Assembly: GCA_963966185.1 (NCBI GenBank)
Contig: CAWZYM010000309.1
Location: forward strand, 270,258-334,257
DNA length: 64,000 nt
From: Rhabditoides inermis
Taxonomy: Eukaryota > Nematoda > Chromadorea > Rhabditida > Rhabditidae
Direction of reading: 5' to 3'
Position numbers and translations under genes: made by a program. The notes under the pieces are model-generated. The model did no database searches and was not told the origin of the DNA. It was given only the letters and a program-made list of their open reading frames with translations. Shown here piece after piece: positions 24,493-37,473 of the stretch. Position 1 is the first letter of the stretch. Each line of letters opens with the position of its first letter.

Positions 24493-25677
24493 ATACGGTG
24501 CAAAAAAGTAAAAAAAAAAGAAGACGCAATGTCAAATAGATACAAGTTTACCTGCATTTTAGATCCCAGTTTTTAGAAAGGTCGTAATATTTGATTTCGA
24601 ACGTCTCACGCGACATAGTATCTGTGAACAAGTGACGTCATCAACTGTGTCAATATATACGGATAACCTTTGAGGATTTGAATTTTACCGAGGGTTACAT
24701 TACAAACAACCTGGATTCCGTCACCGAAATACCGAAATAGGCTTTGTAACCGTACGTCGTTTGTTGCCAGAGAAAAGCGATGAGAACGGCAAGAAGGAAT
24801 GAGCACTGCATTGTTCTGAAGCTTGTAGGATGTGTAGTACAAAGGGGGAGTCTGAAAATGGTTGGAACGCGTTACTACGGATTTCGGTGTTATGTATGTC
24901 AGAGAACGCATCTGTTACTACGAATAACCACGTTCCGCCCTTATGGTGAAAACGTTGGAATGTTTTGAATGGTATGACAAATGTTCATTTGCAGACGTGT
25001 CTCAACGTGTCAGAGAAGCAACGAGTCGCCAATATGAGAAAGAGAAACGAGGATGTTCTATGTACATTTCAAATCAACATTCATCCAAGTTATGGTGGTC
25101 ATAAATTGAAACGTTGCTCAACCTTTAAGTACTCTCGACGAAATTTTGTCCAATAGAGAATGAAGCATAGAAGAGAGTTAGACGTGAAAGGTGGAAGTTG
25201 GAGAAGTGTACAAAGTGTAATTTGAAATCGCGTTTCACCATGGACAACGGTTGTATGGTTTTGTCTAATAAGTAATAAGTCAGCATCAATACGTTAGCGT
25301 ACTACCGTATCTGATCTGCATTGTAAGTACCTGAATGCCTTTCAGGTGGCGACGGCGGGGCGGCTCTCGGCAAAGACGTCGGAAGAGTGACGAGGAAAAA
25401 GGGCGATGAAAAAGAGAAGAGATTAGTTGACTGCTTCTCTGATGTAGTTTTAGTATGCGGCCGCCCCTTCCCTGTTTCCCCCTGCCTCAAACTGTCCGCA
25501 GCATTTTGTGTTGGTTACAACTATTTTATTATGAAAAAGTTTTTGCGACGATAACAACAACACGTAATTGCACAATTGGAACCCATAGGCGTAACGTGGA
25601 AAAGGGTTCATCCGATCATCGTTGTCTTCCGGCCGCCGGCTGCCAGAAAAGACGCGCGCGATGCTGCAGGTGGTAGG
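24493..25677. other. No gene seen
   Basis: Mixed-composition sequence with only short open readings of no recognisable character. It is the 3' flank of the large minus-strand gene. Confidence 0.4.
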
Positions 25678-26061
25678 CTAGAACATAGGGATGAATGGAG
25701 AGATGGATAAGAGCGGCGAAAATGGATTATGATACTCGGATGATGAATTTACCGGCACCTTGATTCCACCTGTACATTCATTGTATTTGTCACATTGTTG
25801 ATCCCTGCAGTAATAATAAATGGAGAGAGTGTGAATGGAGAGAGACTATAGAAGTACTGACGATTCCATCTAGCCGCGTCGGACAGATCCCCCAGCTGGG
25901 AGTAGAGCTCGCGGAGATGGGCCGCGTCCCTCGCGTCGATTGACCTCTAGAATAGAGTCTCATATATCTCCAATGTCTTCTTCCATATTCGAATCACTTG
26001 CGAAGTGGCTACTGTACATCCAGAAAGAAAAGAAGAGTGAAGGAGAAGAGGAGAACGGGAA

Positions 26062-26092
<31 letters not shown>

Positions 26093-26572
26093 AAGAGAAC
26101 TTGTACGATGTGTTTACTGGTGCACGATATTGTCAGGAGAAGCGATGCCTGTTCTGTATTTTCTATAAATCCTCTCAACCGACCTTCTTGAACATGTCGG
26201 CGGACATGAGGTAGAGGGTGCGCACGCGAATCATCAGGTGCTGGTACCTGAAAGCGATCTCTCTCTCTCTCCCTCTTTCTCTCTCTCTCTCCCACTCACA
26301 TCGACATCTTCCCAGTGGCGTTTCCGACCGCCAGTCTATGGCTGATTCCGACGATCGCCACTTGTTTTCCATCTGGCCGAACCTGGAGGAAACATATTTT
26401 TTTATGCAAATATAATCGCACCTCCAGTTCTGTTCCGATGGCGTAGCAGTAATCGCGTGCGAAAATGAAGAAAACGACGGCGGGATCTGAAATCGGTATC
26501 TTTTCGAATACATTTCTGTGCTACAACAAGCGCCACAATTCTGGCTGGTGCATTTGAACACGATAATTCTCA

Positions 26573-26612
<40 letters not shown>

Positions 26613-26628
26613 ATCTCATCTCTCTCTT

Positions 26629-26676
<48 letters not shown>

Positions 26677-28715
26677 CCTCTTTCTCTCTCTTTCTTTCTT
26701 TCTTTCTCTCTCCTTCCCTCTCTCTCACCTCTCTGATCTAGGTTCGGCGCCTCGACTGCCCTGTGTATCCTCTCCTGGATGCTCTTCCTCCTCCTCTTCG
26801 CTCTCTCTTTCTGCTTCTTCTTCTTTGCTGTACTCTTCAGTTCTTGGATCTTCTGCTGCACCGCCGATGACTCACACTGTTCAGGTGACGTCTGAAAACG
26901 ACAGTTTATAATTACATAAACTATCCGACCAATTAACAAATCACAATTTTTTGTTAAAAAGTAGGTACATAAGAAAAAACGGACCTCGTCAGATGTGGGC
27001 GACAGCTCAGATGAATCGGGTGAGCTGGGTTCGGGAGGGGGGATGGAGGAAGCGGGAGACTGGAAAGACAGACGTGCCATTTGCCAACCATTGACTCCCA
27101 TTCCAACACTCACCTCATCCGACACCGTCTCCATAGCATCCTCGTCCACCGAGAGTCGCATGTGGATGGGTACTTGAGCAGACGTGCATGGCTCACTGAA
27201 ACCTAACACTTTAATCCACTTTAAAAAAAAATTCACTTGTCTGTCTTTCATTGATGTGCTACTGTAGCTTTCACACATTTCCTCGTTTCATTTGTCCCCC
27301 TGGTCTTCTTCTTTGCTGTACTCTTGTAATTAGAATAAATATTACATGCGTGTAATTAGAATAAATATTACATATTACTGTAGACTTGTAATTAGAATAA
27401 ATATTACATGCGAATGGATACGCACAGACCACTCACCTCCCCTTCTCGCTGCGCATCTTCTTCTGTATGTCCTTGAGCCTCTCCACTATTCTCTCGAACG
27501 GATCCCCCTCCTCCTCCTCCTTCTCCTTCTCTTTCATCGTCGTCTCCAGCCACTCGTCGTCTGTGTTGACAGCCTCGGTGGCAGATGTGCTGTCCTCTCC
27601 ACTCACGATCTCTCCCTCCTCGGGGGAATGGGCATCGGGTGACTCGGTCTTTTCAGTGAGCAGAGGAGCGTCTGCCTGCCAGATGGAGTGACCGGACTCG
27701 TCTCGGAGGCGGATAGACAGCGCGAACTGCAACATGCACTCTGCCAAGAACTGTCCTGGGATTGTACTCCGCCCTCTTTGTTGTTTCCTCATCTGACTAT
27801 CACACAACGAAACAGCCAACAAGATGTTTTGTCTCACCTCACTCGTTATACGCGCGGGTACAGTCACCACCGCATCCCTCCACCTCTTCTCGAGATACGC
27901 CTGCACTCTGGCCCGCTGCTCGCAGAGGAGAACGGGCGAGGAGTGGTGCGAGAAAAACACATCGGCCTCTGAACATGATGGTTGAGTCGCAAAAAGCACA
28001 CGGCTGCAAAGTAGCGACCAAGAGAGAGTTCAGAAGAGTGAAAGGAGAGAGGGGGGGGGGGGGGGGTTGGGGGAGAAAGAGTAGATTCCCTCAGAATGAA
28101 TATTCTGTTCTAAGTCACAATCCATTTTATATCAAGGCTTACCTTTGTGCAGGTAGTCTGCCCTGAATACCTGCACCACTCTGTCGGCCGCCGTCCGACA
28201 AAGAGACACGCGGAGCAGACGCGACTCCTCAAAACGAACACTTGATTATTCTAACGTTAACAGTTTTCTTGTAAAGGCGATTGTTTGATGACGCTGCACA
28301 AAACATGATTTCACTGAACCAATCATTCTGTCCCCATGCAATCGAATTATCTCGCGGGAAAAAAAAATCAATAAGACGACAATCATGCATACGCATAAAT
28401 CGAACACTCACGATCTGTTCCCTATCCAACAGGTACGTGAGTTCATGCCACGGTGGGAGGAGGGAGACGGAGGAGAGAGCTCGGGTGAAGGAGGAGAAGA
28501 GGGAGGAGGGAGGGCGGTAGTCTCTCTCTCCTATCAGCTCCACTGGAAAGCAGAGGAACGACAGACGGGCAAGTGGACCTGGAACGATGTGAAGGTGCGG
28601 TGAAAGCGCGATTACTCCTTTCTATTGTATTTAAAAATCAGATGATACGTATTAGAAACAATCAGTTAAGTGGAGCGGGTGGGGAATGGTCTGATAGAGT
28701 GAGAGGGGAAAGAAA

Positions 28716-28758
<43 letters not shown>

Positions 28759-29127
28759 TACCCACCGTCGTCCTCTCTGACCAGCGTGAGACCTGCCATC
28801 TTGCAGAGTGTCTCTATCACTTTCTCACACGTATACTCCTCACTCCCGATCCGAGAGTAGCAGGCAAGCTGTAAGAAATGTCACCCATTCAAAAAATCTC
28901 GTTTTCGGTTCGACTGGAAAAGTACCCCTAGCATTTCAGGCCTTCGATTGAATAGTCATCGATTTATCATGATATAGATAATCGTTGAAACGTAACAATA
29001 AAAGAACGCACCGGGAACTCGACAGTGCGTAGTGTTGTGGGCCGCAGCCAGAAGCGTCTTCCAATGTCACGAATCTCGCGAGATACCCACTTGATGGTAG
29101 TGGGATTGCCTGAAATGAGGGTACTGT

Positions 29128-29172
<45 letters not shown>

Positions 29173-31188
29173 AAGAGACTCACCCTTCTCGAACTCCTTA
29201 TTGAACGGATAGATGAGAGTCCAGAGAGTGGACACGGCTGAGAAATCGATGCAATCCTGAAGAGATCGATTGATTCTATCGATCAAATGAACCCTCACCT
29301 CTGGCAGTAGATTCCACTCGACAAGAAGCTTCAGGAAGGAGACATACGGGTCAACACTGCAAATACAAACCATTACATCATATCTCATACCGATGTTGTT
29401 TTGAACTCACCCATTCTCCTTCACAACGCTGAGGAACGCTGGGCACACACCGGATAAGCGGAGCATTGTCGCGTCTCAAAATATACCGAATAACTAAAAC
29501 AGTACGATAAACGACTAACCTTCCTCCACCCTCGTTCCCATCAGCCCGGCTATCTTCTCGAGTGCCTGCTTGGACTTGCGGGCCAGTTGGGCATCGACGG
29601 GTTGGACAGTGGAGGTGGAGGAGAGGACAGGCTGCTGGACAGTCTCCACTGACACAGGCTCCCTCTTCACACTCGGAGCCGCCGCCTCCTCCTCCCTTCG
29701 TCTCTTCTGAGGGGTGGGCAGAGGGACGAGTGGGGAGAGACGCTCTGTCTTCACCACAACATCGCACTGCAAAGTGATACAAAAGTGATATAAATGGTAT
29801 TTATATATTATAAAAAACTAGAAGAGACACTACAGTGGTAAGTGATATACGAAACCAGAAGAGACACAAGCACTCACGTGTTCGTTGTGTGTTGCCGATG
29901 TGGGTTCCCCTCCCTCCTGCTTCACTCTCACTTGAGTCGTCGTGTCAGCCTCCACTACATCTACTTCGTCGCATGACTGAAACTCAATTCAACATGTTTT
30001 TAGGAACGTCGAAAGAATATTATCAAATACTGTTTTTTTCAGATATTTCCATGAAACGTATCGCTGCCTCACTGTCATGTATTTTGGCCACTGCGGGGGC
30101 GTCTCCTGCCAGAAGCCCTCCATCTCACGCATCGCTTCCGTCACCTGGACAGATCAAATACAATTAGAACAAAACGTTAAATGCAGGATCAGAAAACGGT
30201 AGATCTATAAAGTCAGTCTCTTTGAAACACCCTTCGATACTGACTTCGAAACGCCTTCGACTTATGACCAAACAGCGCGTTTCGAAGGCGTTTTGAAGGG
30301 GCTGTTTCGAAGAGACTGACCACACCTCAAATATCAATACAGGTATACCGTTCCCACCTGTGTCTTTTCTTTCTGGAACATCTCCTCCTCGTATCCCTTG
30401 TGAATGTAAACGCGAACAGGTACTGAAAGAGGAGAATGCATACAATGGATACGTTTCCCTCCTGAATGCGTTTCACACCAGTCATTTATAATCAATTTGC
30501 AAGAAGCGGCAATGCCGCTGTTCCTGGCACAACAAATAGTAATATTTGACTCACTTTGCTTGCTCTTCTTGATGAATTCCATAAGATGTTCGAATAGAAG
30601 AAGGCATCCCGGAAGAACGAGCGAAATCGCTGGCTGAACAAAGAGATTCCCATAATTTTAAAAGTCAAAGCACAGACCTGTCCATATCTGTTCACTTTGT
30701 CGACTATGTCTTGTGTGAAGACGTGCAGTTCAATGAGTCTGCGAGCAAGAGAGGAATAGGAAGACGAGAACGCACTACAAAACACTATGCTGAACACTGG
30801 TGTTTTTGCGGTCGCAAACGTACTGTATAGATGAATTTAAGGGTTTGATAAACGAATACGTTTCACCAAAAATTGATAATAACAGTATACAGTACAGTCA
30901 GGCCGTCCTACCCCTCCTCGGTCGCTGCGTATCCCCTCCCTCCAATCAGCTGATATGCGACTCCAGAGAAGCGAAGAGAACAGTGGAAGACTGCAAGGTG
31001 AAGTGTGTTCAGATCTCATCACTACGTCCAATTCATTTCTATTATGAACATGACAGTGTGGTTGAACAAAATTATGTTGTAGTAACAGACTCACCTCCAT
31101 GTTCTTTTCTCACATATGGTTCTAGCAACTTCACAGGCAGGCCATCGAACAGTGTGGCGAGGTTCGAAGTTGACGGTGGAAGGTTCAT
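25678..31188 (-). CDS. Large multi-exon gene, product unrecognised
   Basis: About 21 exons join in consistent phase from ATG (31186-31188, MNLPPSTSNLATLFDGLPVK) to TAG (25678-25680). In order: an N-terminal globular part (to ~30050); a linker rich in Glu, Pro and Ser with three SUMO-type sites (VKQE ~29925, VKTE ~29755, VKRE ~29660) and a basic KRRRE patch; a mid region (VDPYVSFLKLLVEWNLLPE, ~29300; DCIDFSAVSTLWTLIYPF); an acidic/Ser region (~27450-27720); a basic stretch (KKKKQKERAKRRRKS, ~26790); and a C-terminal region (DPAVVFFIFARDYCYAIGTE; MSMYQHLMIRVRTLYLMSAD; DAAHLRELYSQLGDLSDAAR). No signal peptide or membrane segment. SUMO sites and basic runs suggest a nuclear protein, but I name no family. 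Several introns are mainly (GA)n or (CT)n. Confidence 0.7.
26570..26735. repeat. CT microsatellite in an intron
   Basis: Interrupted (CT)n tract between two exons of the large minus-strand gene. On the coding strand it is (GA)n beginning just past the donor gtgag. Confidence 0.85.
30211..30322. mobile_element. Short MITE in an intron of the large gene
   Basis: Ends are imperfect inverted repeats (gtcagtctctttgaaaca ... tgtttcgaagagactgac) over about 25 bp, total about 112 bp. It lies wholly inside an intron. Confidence 0.5.
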
Positions 31189-31711
31189 CCTGAATATGTA
31201 ATTATATTGTATTCCTAAATATGTAATTATAGGGTAATTATAGTTATGTTGTTGATATGTATAGTTATGTAAGTCGTGGTGCGATGTGGGTAGATCAGAG
31301 AAAAACGGTAAGAGCTCACGGAAATCGTTTGCGAAAAGAGAAACAGACGGTTAGAGCACTTTGTTCGAGCCGCAAGTGATGCCAGATCGCAGTACTAGAA
31401 TTCTGCAAAATATACTATTTTATAAAAAAAAAAGAAAGACGAAACAAAGACAGTGTGGCGTGGGTCGTATAAAAAGGACGCGTGCTGTATCTGGTGCGAT
31501 TCTGCTGGCGGCATATGGAGGGAGAGGCCGAGGTCAGGCGGTCAACATATGTTAGAGAGAGAGAGAGAGAGAAAGCGAGAGAGAGAGAAAGCGAGAGAGA
31601 GAGAAGCGAGAGAGAGAGAGAAGCGAGAGAGAGAGAGAGAGAGAGAAAGGGCGAAAGGGGTAAGGATTCAGTGTGTAATGACTAATGCGTTGTGTGTATT
31701 GTGCGTGGATT
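31189..31711. other. 5' flank of the large gene
   Basis: No gene. Contains a (GA)n tract at 31553-31650 and short A-rich runs. The likely promoter of the minus-strand gene would be here, but no specific element is convincing. Confidence 0.4.
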
Positions 31712-32132
31712 GAAATGAATCGGAGAGGAGAGAATGTGAGAGATTGAGTGCGGGATGGTTCTAAAGCGTGCGAACACGCGGCTTTCAATGATCATTATGC
31801 GACAATGGCAACTCATGCATGTATCTTCTTTTTGATTTTTTGCGAACACTAGTGGGATATTGAGTGATTAACCAATACAAAAAACAGGCTTTCTTCTGGC
31901 TATTTTTTTCAATTTGGTTCTGATTTATTAGTTATTGTTTTTGTAACTAACCGCAACTATCTTTATTATCTTTATTATGTAGTAAATCAGTGAAGCCGCA
32001 TGCAAAGTATCAAGCAAAATAATTCGGACACGAGTTTGGTGGAGTGGGAAATGACGGCAGTGTTGTTGGATCGGAGGACGCGAGTGGTCGCCTACTCCCA
32101 GCTTGGGGCGAGTTCCACCCGCTACTTCTCAA
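31712..32132 (+). repeat. Left arm of a ~420-bp inverted duplication
   Basis: Matches 37474-37890 in reverse complement with scattered differences, from aaatgaatcggagagg to gggcgagttccacccgctac. The arms are 5.3 kb apart. Confidence 0.85.
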
Positions 32133-32414
32133 TTCAGCCACACATTCACAAGTGGATGCATACGCGGATTTCTCTGACTGGGACTCTCTGAAGGCGGCTG
32201 TGACGAGGGATTGCGAGCACGATTTGGACAGAAAAGAAAGAGAGGGAGAAAAGAACAAGGAAGAACCCTCTTTTGGAAAACAATGAACTCACGTGCCGGC
32301 TTTACATTGCATTCTCACTCTTGGCGGACGCGGACACTCGCGAGGAGGAGTGGATGGTGGTGGACGAGCAGGAGTACATCATGTCGGGCGTCAAGCAGCG
32401 CTACGAGGAATGAC
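32000..32414 (+). pseudogene. Decayed fragment of an unrecognised gene
   Basis: Protein-like stretches occur in more than one frame: SLVEWEMTAVLLDRRTRVV, then SDWDSLKAAVTRDCEHDLDR and, near the end, LADADTREEEWMVVDEQEYI with a stop at 32412-32414. The last part also occurs on the minus strand at ~34600-34930 in a longer form, so this copy has an internal deletion. No family is recognised. Confidence 0.45.
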
Positions 32415-32695
32415 ACCGTATTTCTAACGAGCGACATCAGATTGAATTATTTTCCTACCGTAATTCTAACGAGTGACATCAGATCGAAATATTCCTCTAA
32501 CGTAATTCTAACGAGCGACATCAGATCGCATTAATCTCCTACCGTAATTCTAACGAGCGACATCAGATCGAACTATTCTCCTACCGTAATTCTAACGAGC
32601 GACATCAGATGAAATTATTCTCCTACCGTATTTCTAACGAGCGACATCAGCATCAGATCGAATAATTCTCCTACCGTAAGAATAAGAAGAGCGAC
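32405..32695 (+). repeat. ~42-bp minisatellite
   Basis: About seven copies of a unit containing taacgagcgacatcagat and ctaccgtaattc. It starts immediately at the stop codon of the preceding gene fragment, so part of the 3' end may have been amplified. Confidence 0.85.
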
Positions 32696-32814
32696 ATCAA
32701 ACTAAAACTACTCTCTCTCTACTGTGGTTGATCACAAAAATGTTTTCGTTTTCCTACTCTGACTTATTCTTACCTGCTGTCATCTCTCTCAGAGAGCGAG
32801 TCAAAGATGAAAGA

Positions 32815-33112
32815 TGAATGCCAACATTTCTCCAACCTCATTCATTCCATCGTCGAGTGTGTCCGTCCCGTCCTCCATTTGCAGCGATGTATCCGGAATC
32901 TGCACCTATTATGCAGACAACTTCAGGATGTCAGTATAGTGTTCATAGTTTAGTTGATAATAACTTATTGACTGATCCTTTTGTGAAATCAATTTTTCCA
33001 GGCAGCGCCCTGCTGATCAGGTGCGTATCGACTCGAATAAAAAAGTTGTATCAATTCCGCCCCTCACTCTTGTCGCCTCTCTTCTTGCATTCTACTGATA
33101 CGGTGAAATGTT
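32815..33112 (+). pseudogene. Pseudogene copy of the last two exons of the secreted cysteine-rich gene at 38430-40002
   Basis: Bases 32835-32930 and ~33001-33110 are clearly related to the final exons at 39735-39832 and 39889-40002, including the intron position and the donor gtcagt. The copy lacks four bases net near 32877, shifting the frame, and shows no upstream exons. Confidence 0.75.
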
Positions 33113-33402
33113 GAATAAGCCTTAATATTTTACGCCCGATGCGATGTGTTCCATATCAGTTAATCAGAGAGCAGTAATCTTCTTTACGTGCGATAACACA
33201 CATTCTTGTGTTTAATTATGTGACAGAGCCAAAGAGATGGGAATTATTAGTCATAAATATATATGGTTATAGGAACAAGGAGATAAAAAAAAGTTCTCGC
33301 AATCGCCTTCGTGTTGTACAATCCTATAATAATAGTTTGCCTGACCTCACTAGCCTATCAATAATATTCCGTATGTAGATTGAAAATGCAATTAAAAATT
33401 GA

Positions 33403-33779
33403 TTCTCTTTCGAAAAGTACACGAGTAAAGAGGAGTGGTTTGTTTTGATCTAATTCAACAAAAGCACATGCATAAAATCTCTTCGCAGCTGACTAAAATT
33501 TCAAAACAAACCTGCTCTTTCGAACGATGTTTTAAAACTCTAATTGTTTTCTTGTTAGCATGTTGAGTTCAGGTATTCAGGATACTGTTAATCCCAACAA
33601 GTAACTTGCAACAAAATGTATGACACGATTATAGTGCATACTATATTTTTCATCGATCAGAAAGAGCAGGTTTGTTTTGAAATTTTAGTCAGCTGCGAAG
33701 AGATTTTATGCATGTGCTTTTGTTGAATTAGATCAAAACAAACCACTCCTCTTTACTCGTGTACTTTTCGAAAGAGAAT
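33403..33779. mobile_element. Foldback element 1
   Basis: Arms 33403-33520 and 33661-33779 are almost perfect inverted repeats (~118 bp) with a ~140-bp spacer. The arm contains ttcgaaaagtacacgagtaa and caaaagcacatgcataaa, which recur in the foldback at 45709-45990. A non-autonomous DNA element with long inverted ends is likely. Confidence 0.7.
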
Positions 33780-34168
33780 GGATGTCCTTTTCTCAAATTT
33801 CGAAGAAATTGTTTTTCAGGTTGATGTGCCGAACATGTTATGTATACATATTCGAAACTTTAGAAAACGTATCCTGAATATGGAAACGCACTGCTTTGTC
33901 GAATCGCTCGTGCGCCTGCCAATGCCAGTCTCTCATTGACACGCGCTATTTCGCGTCTCTCTCTCTTACCCACTCACTCCGCTCCGCACACTCCCCTCCC
34001 CCCACAGTTTTCGCGCCAAAACTGGGGCGGTGGCCTGGACGGCGAGCCGACACGAGAGTGGGTGAACGAAGGGCGGGGCATGCGCTCAGCCAATCAGAGT
34101 GCGCACGCAAGAGAGCCGAGCGACCAATGAGCGCAAAGTGCAGTGGGCGGAGCTTACGTGATGCACAC

Positions 34169-34207
<39 letters not shown>

Positions 34208-34420
34208 CGTAAACACGTTTAGTGGCAAAGCGGGAGAGAGCAAGAGAGGGCGGTTTTTGGATGCCGCAACCGATATTGGTTTCACGAATCATACTCATAG
34301 GTCTTACAAAGTGATATTCTAACAAATAACGCACACTAATTAAGTATATTGTATTAGAATAGAGAAATCGTGTGTGCCTTGGGAGTGGCGTGTTGCGCGC
34401 GTCACAGCTCAAAACAAACG
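33780..34420. other. Mixed sequence with a GCC repeat
   Basis: No gene. A (GCC)n trinucleotide tract lies at about 34167-34210, preceded by a GC-rich stretch (33940-34150). Readings here are compositional. Confidence 0.5.
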
Positions 34421-34444
34421 GGCGCCGCTGCGCGCCGCCCCTAA
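34419..34444 (+). mobile_element. Possible hairpin 3' end of a Helitron-like element
   Basis: Reads gggcgccgctgcgcgccgcc, then cCTAA followed by T. It resembles the terminus at 97-122 (hairpin, CTAA, T). No 5' end has been located. Confidence 0.3.
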
Positions 34445-34594
34445 TTATTGATTCCGTTATACAAACAATTATTCAATATCGTTATATTCTGACTTTCCAA
34501 CAAGTTTCAAAGATAGACCACAACGGCTAAGCGCTGGGAGAAGACAGCCGTCACGCGCGATTCTCTTAACTGAGATGAGAGACAGAGAGAGATT

Positions 34595-34930
34595 CTCTTA
34601 ACCATCCACCACCATCCACTCCTCCTCGCGAGTGTCCGCGTCCGCCAACATCTTCCGCCACTCCAGCAGCCAGTAGTCGAATGTGTTGCGGAAACTCGCC
34701 TTGAAGCGCCGATCGAGTCATCAGGGCATCGTTCCACGCACGTGCAGGCGCTCCGCATCTTCCTTCACCTACGAAGAGGTCACAGATCACTTTGGAGATT
34801 ACGGTATTTTACAGTGGTGAGTATACCTTGCTGTCGTAGAGTGAGAATGCAAAGTAAAGCCGGCGCGTGAGTTCATTGTTTTCCAAAAAAAGGGGTTTTC
34901 CTTGTTTTCTTTTCCCTCTCCTTCTCTTCC
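34595..34930 (-). pseudogene. Second, longer fragment of the same unrecognised gene
   Basis: Reverse reading gives ELTRRLYFAFSLYDSK, a donor gtatac, then VKEDAERLHVRGTM, stops, FKASFRNTFDYWLLEWRKML and ADADTREEEWMV. It matches 32250-32400 on the opposite strand but keeps about 100 bp lost there. Internal stops mark a pseudogene. Confidence 0.5.
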
Positions 34931-34980
34931 GTTCTATTGAAATCGTGCGTTTTTTTTGTTTTTCAAAAAAAACGCTCAAG

Positions 34981-35016
<36 letters not shown>

Positions 35017-35066
35017 GATGGGAGGGGAGGGGAGGGGATTCCCCCTTTCATACTAATATTTACTAT

Positions 35067-35236
<170 letters not shown>

Positions 35237-36835
35237 CTTCCGGAGAGATATCTCTTTTCAAAGTCTACTCTAACTACTCATCTTTTCTAGAAAGTTTCTT
35301 TAATACCTGAGAACGCAAAATTCCAAATATCTCGTCAATAGCGATCTCCTAATCATAGTTATCACCTAATCTCTTAACTATGGAGAAAAATTCCAAAATA
35401 CTTTAATTAGAACCAAATTCGGAGAGTAGGTGAATCGACCTAGAAAAAGTCGATAGCCGCGATACCAGCTGCCTGTGACCTCATCTTCATGCCCAAATAG
35501 GCGAATGTACCCAAAATGCACCCAAAATTCATGATCTTCGATTCCTATAAAAATTGAATAGAAGAAAGATTACGTATAATAGATTATAGAAACTGGTTTC
35601 CTTTTTCGAAAAGTCACCAAATTTGGCGAATATGATCGACTTTTCGTACAGACGAAATAGAGGGTCCAATTTGTAAACTTAAGCTTTTATGAGCAAAAAA
35701 GCTCTTCTGTCAAAGTTTCAGATCGATCGGACTTTGTCTTCATACAGTATTAGACATTTTTAAGCGCGCGTTACTTGCTGGGGTCGCGCCCACCGGATTG
35801 CTCGCTACCAGCCGCCAGGTCAACCGATCGATATCGAATAGTTGGCATTCGCAATCACTGACCCATATCCACTCAGTTGTGTCTTTTTTGATAGGAATAT
35901 GTCTAAATATAACAACAATGGGTTGAGTCAGTTGAAAAGGACAAAAATCTTCAACGAATAATTTTAACAAAACGAAAAGTTGAAGGTTGAAAGATAAGTA
36001 AAATGTTTCGAGACGTCAATGGATTGTGCTTTCTAACGATCAAATCAACCTCAAACTGTTTCAAACTCCTTCACACGTGCGCACAACGTGTTAGGGCGCG
36101 CCAGCCGGCTTCTTTTCTCGAAGTCATTGTAGACGTAATATAGAACTATGTACTGCTTCTTTTTTTCAGTTGAAACTGAGTTTTGAGTTTATTACTTGTA
36201 CTCTTGTACATATTCAGCCTGAAATTCCGCTTTTCGATGCAGTACAGTGTCGAGTGGAAGTGAGGTGAGGTGAGAATCGAGTTCACCTTACATGTCATTT
36301 GGCAAGCACAGGCGGTCAAATTATATTTTTAGAACGTGAGAGAGTAGACAGCAGGGAGAGAAGACAGTAGAGAAGAGAGTAGTACTTTCTGTTAAATTTT
36401 TTTTACATAATTGTCTCTCGAAAGTCGCAGTGACTACTGCAGATGTGAGAATAGAAGAGTAGACAGAAGGTACCATAGTACTAACTCTAGAAAGTTGTTG
36501 TCACCGCAGCGGGGACGTGAAAGTATACAAAGTATACAAGAGAGAGAATGGGAGAGAGAAAAGAGGAGAGAGAAAGGAGAGTAGACATAACTGTCTCTCG
36601 AAAGTCGCTGTCGCAGTGATAGTGATTACTGCAGATGTGAGAGTGAGAGTGTGGAAGAGGTGACGAGAGGTGAAAGTAGACAGAAGAAAACATAGTAATG
36701 TCTCTAGAAAGTTGTTGTCACAGTAGAAGAAAAAGATGCAGTAGGCAAACAAGAGCATAGTAACATAGTATTAGTATTGTCTCTAGAAAGTTGACAGTAG
36801 ACAATAGAGAATATAATACTGTTTCTAGAGAATAT

Positions 36836-36935
36836 AATACTGAGAGAGAAAGAGAAAGAGAGAAAGAGATAGCGAGACAGTGGGAGAGGGAGAAGAGAGA
36901 GAGAGAAGAGAAAGGGGAAAGTAAAACTGTGTCGA

Positions 36936-36975
<40 letters not shown>
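36836..36975. repeat. GA microsatellite
   Basis: Interrupted (GA)n inside H4. Confidence 0.85.
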
Positions 36976-36976
<1 letters not shown>

Positions 36977-37169
36977 GGGGGAGGAGGAGGGAGATAGGAT
37001 GGAAAGTAGACAGAACAGTGTAGAGGAGAAAGAGATGGGGCGGTGTACATCTGTGAAACATAAAATAAGTGAAAAAGAAGTAGAAGATATGGTTGGAAAA
37101 GACAAAAACTAAGCTACATATACAAAATTTCAACCATATTGTATCGCTACCATAACTATGTATGAATAA

Positions 37170-37170
<1 letters not shown>

Positions 37171-37223
<53 letters not shown>
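37171..37223. repeat. TA microsatellite
   Basis: Pure (TA)n of about 26 units inside H4. Confidence 0.95.
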
Positions 37224-37227
<4 letters not shown>

Positions 37228-37473
37228 CATAGAACTTGAACACTTCAACTAAAACCCTTGCGTGTATGTATCTTCGCAAGAGTCATTAGAGAGCAATCAA
37301 CTATCAAACATGCAAGACGAACTATTCTTCTATTTTTCTATTTTTGGATACCTAGTGCGGAGGCGCGCGGCAGCGCGCCGGAGCGCTAGTCACCATGTAC
37401 AAGAAGCGAATGTGTTTCTCCGAGCGTTCGTCATCCGTTTCGTATTTGTTTCTGTTTGTGACGGTGTGGGTTG

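Noticed and set aside
26616..26735. Arg/Glu-repeat C-terminal extension of the large gene
   Set aside because: It is the (GA)n intron read through; the proper exon ends at a gtgag donor.
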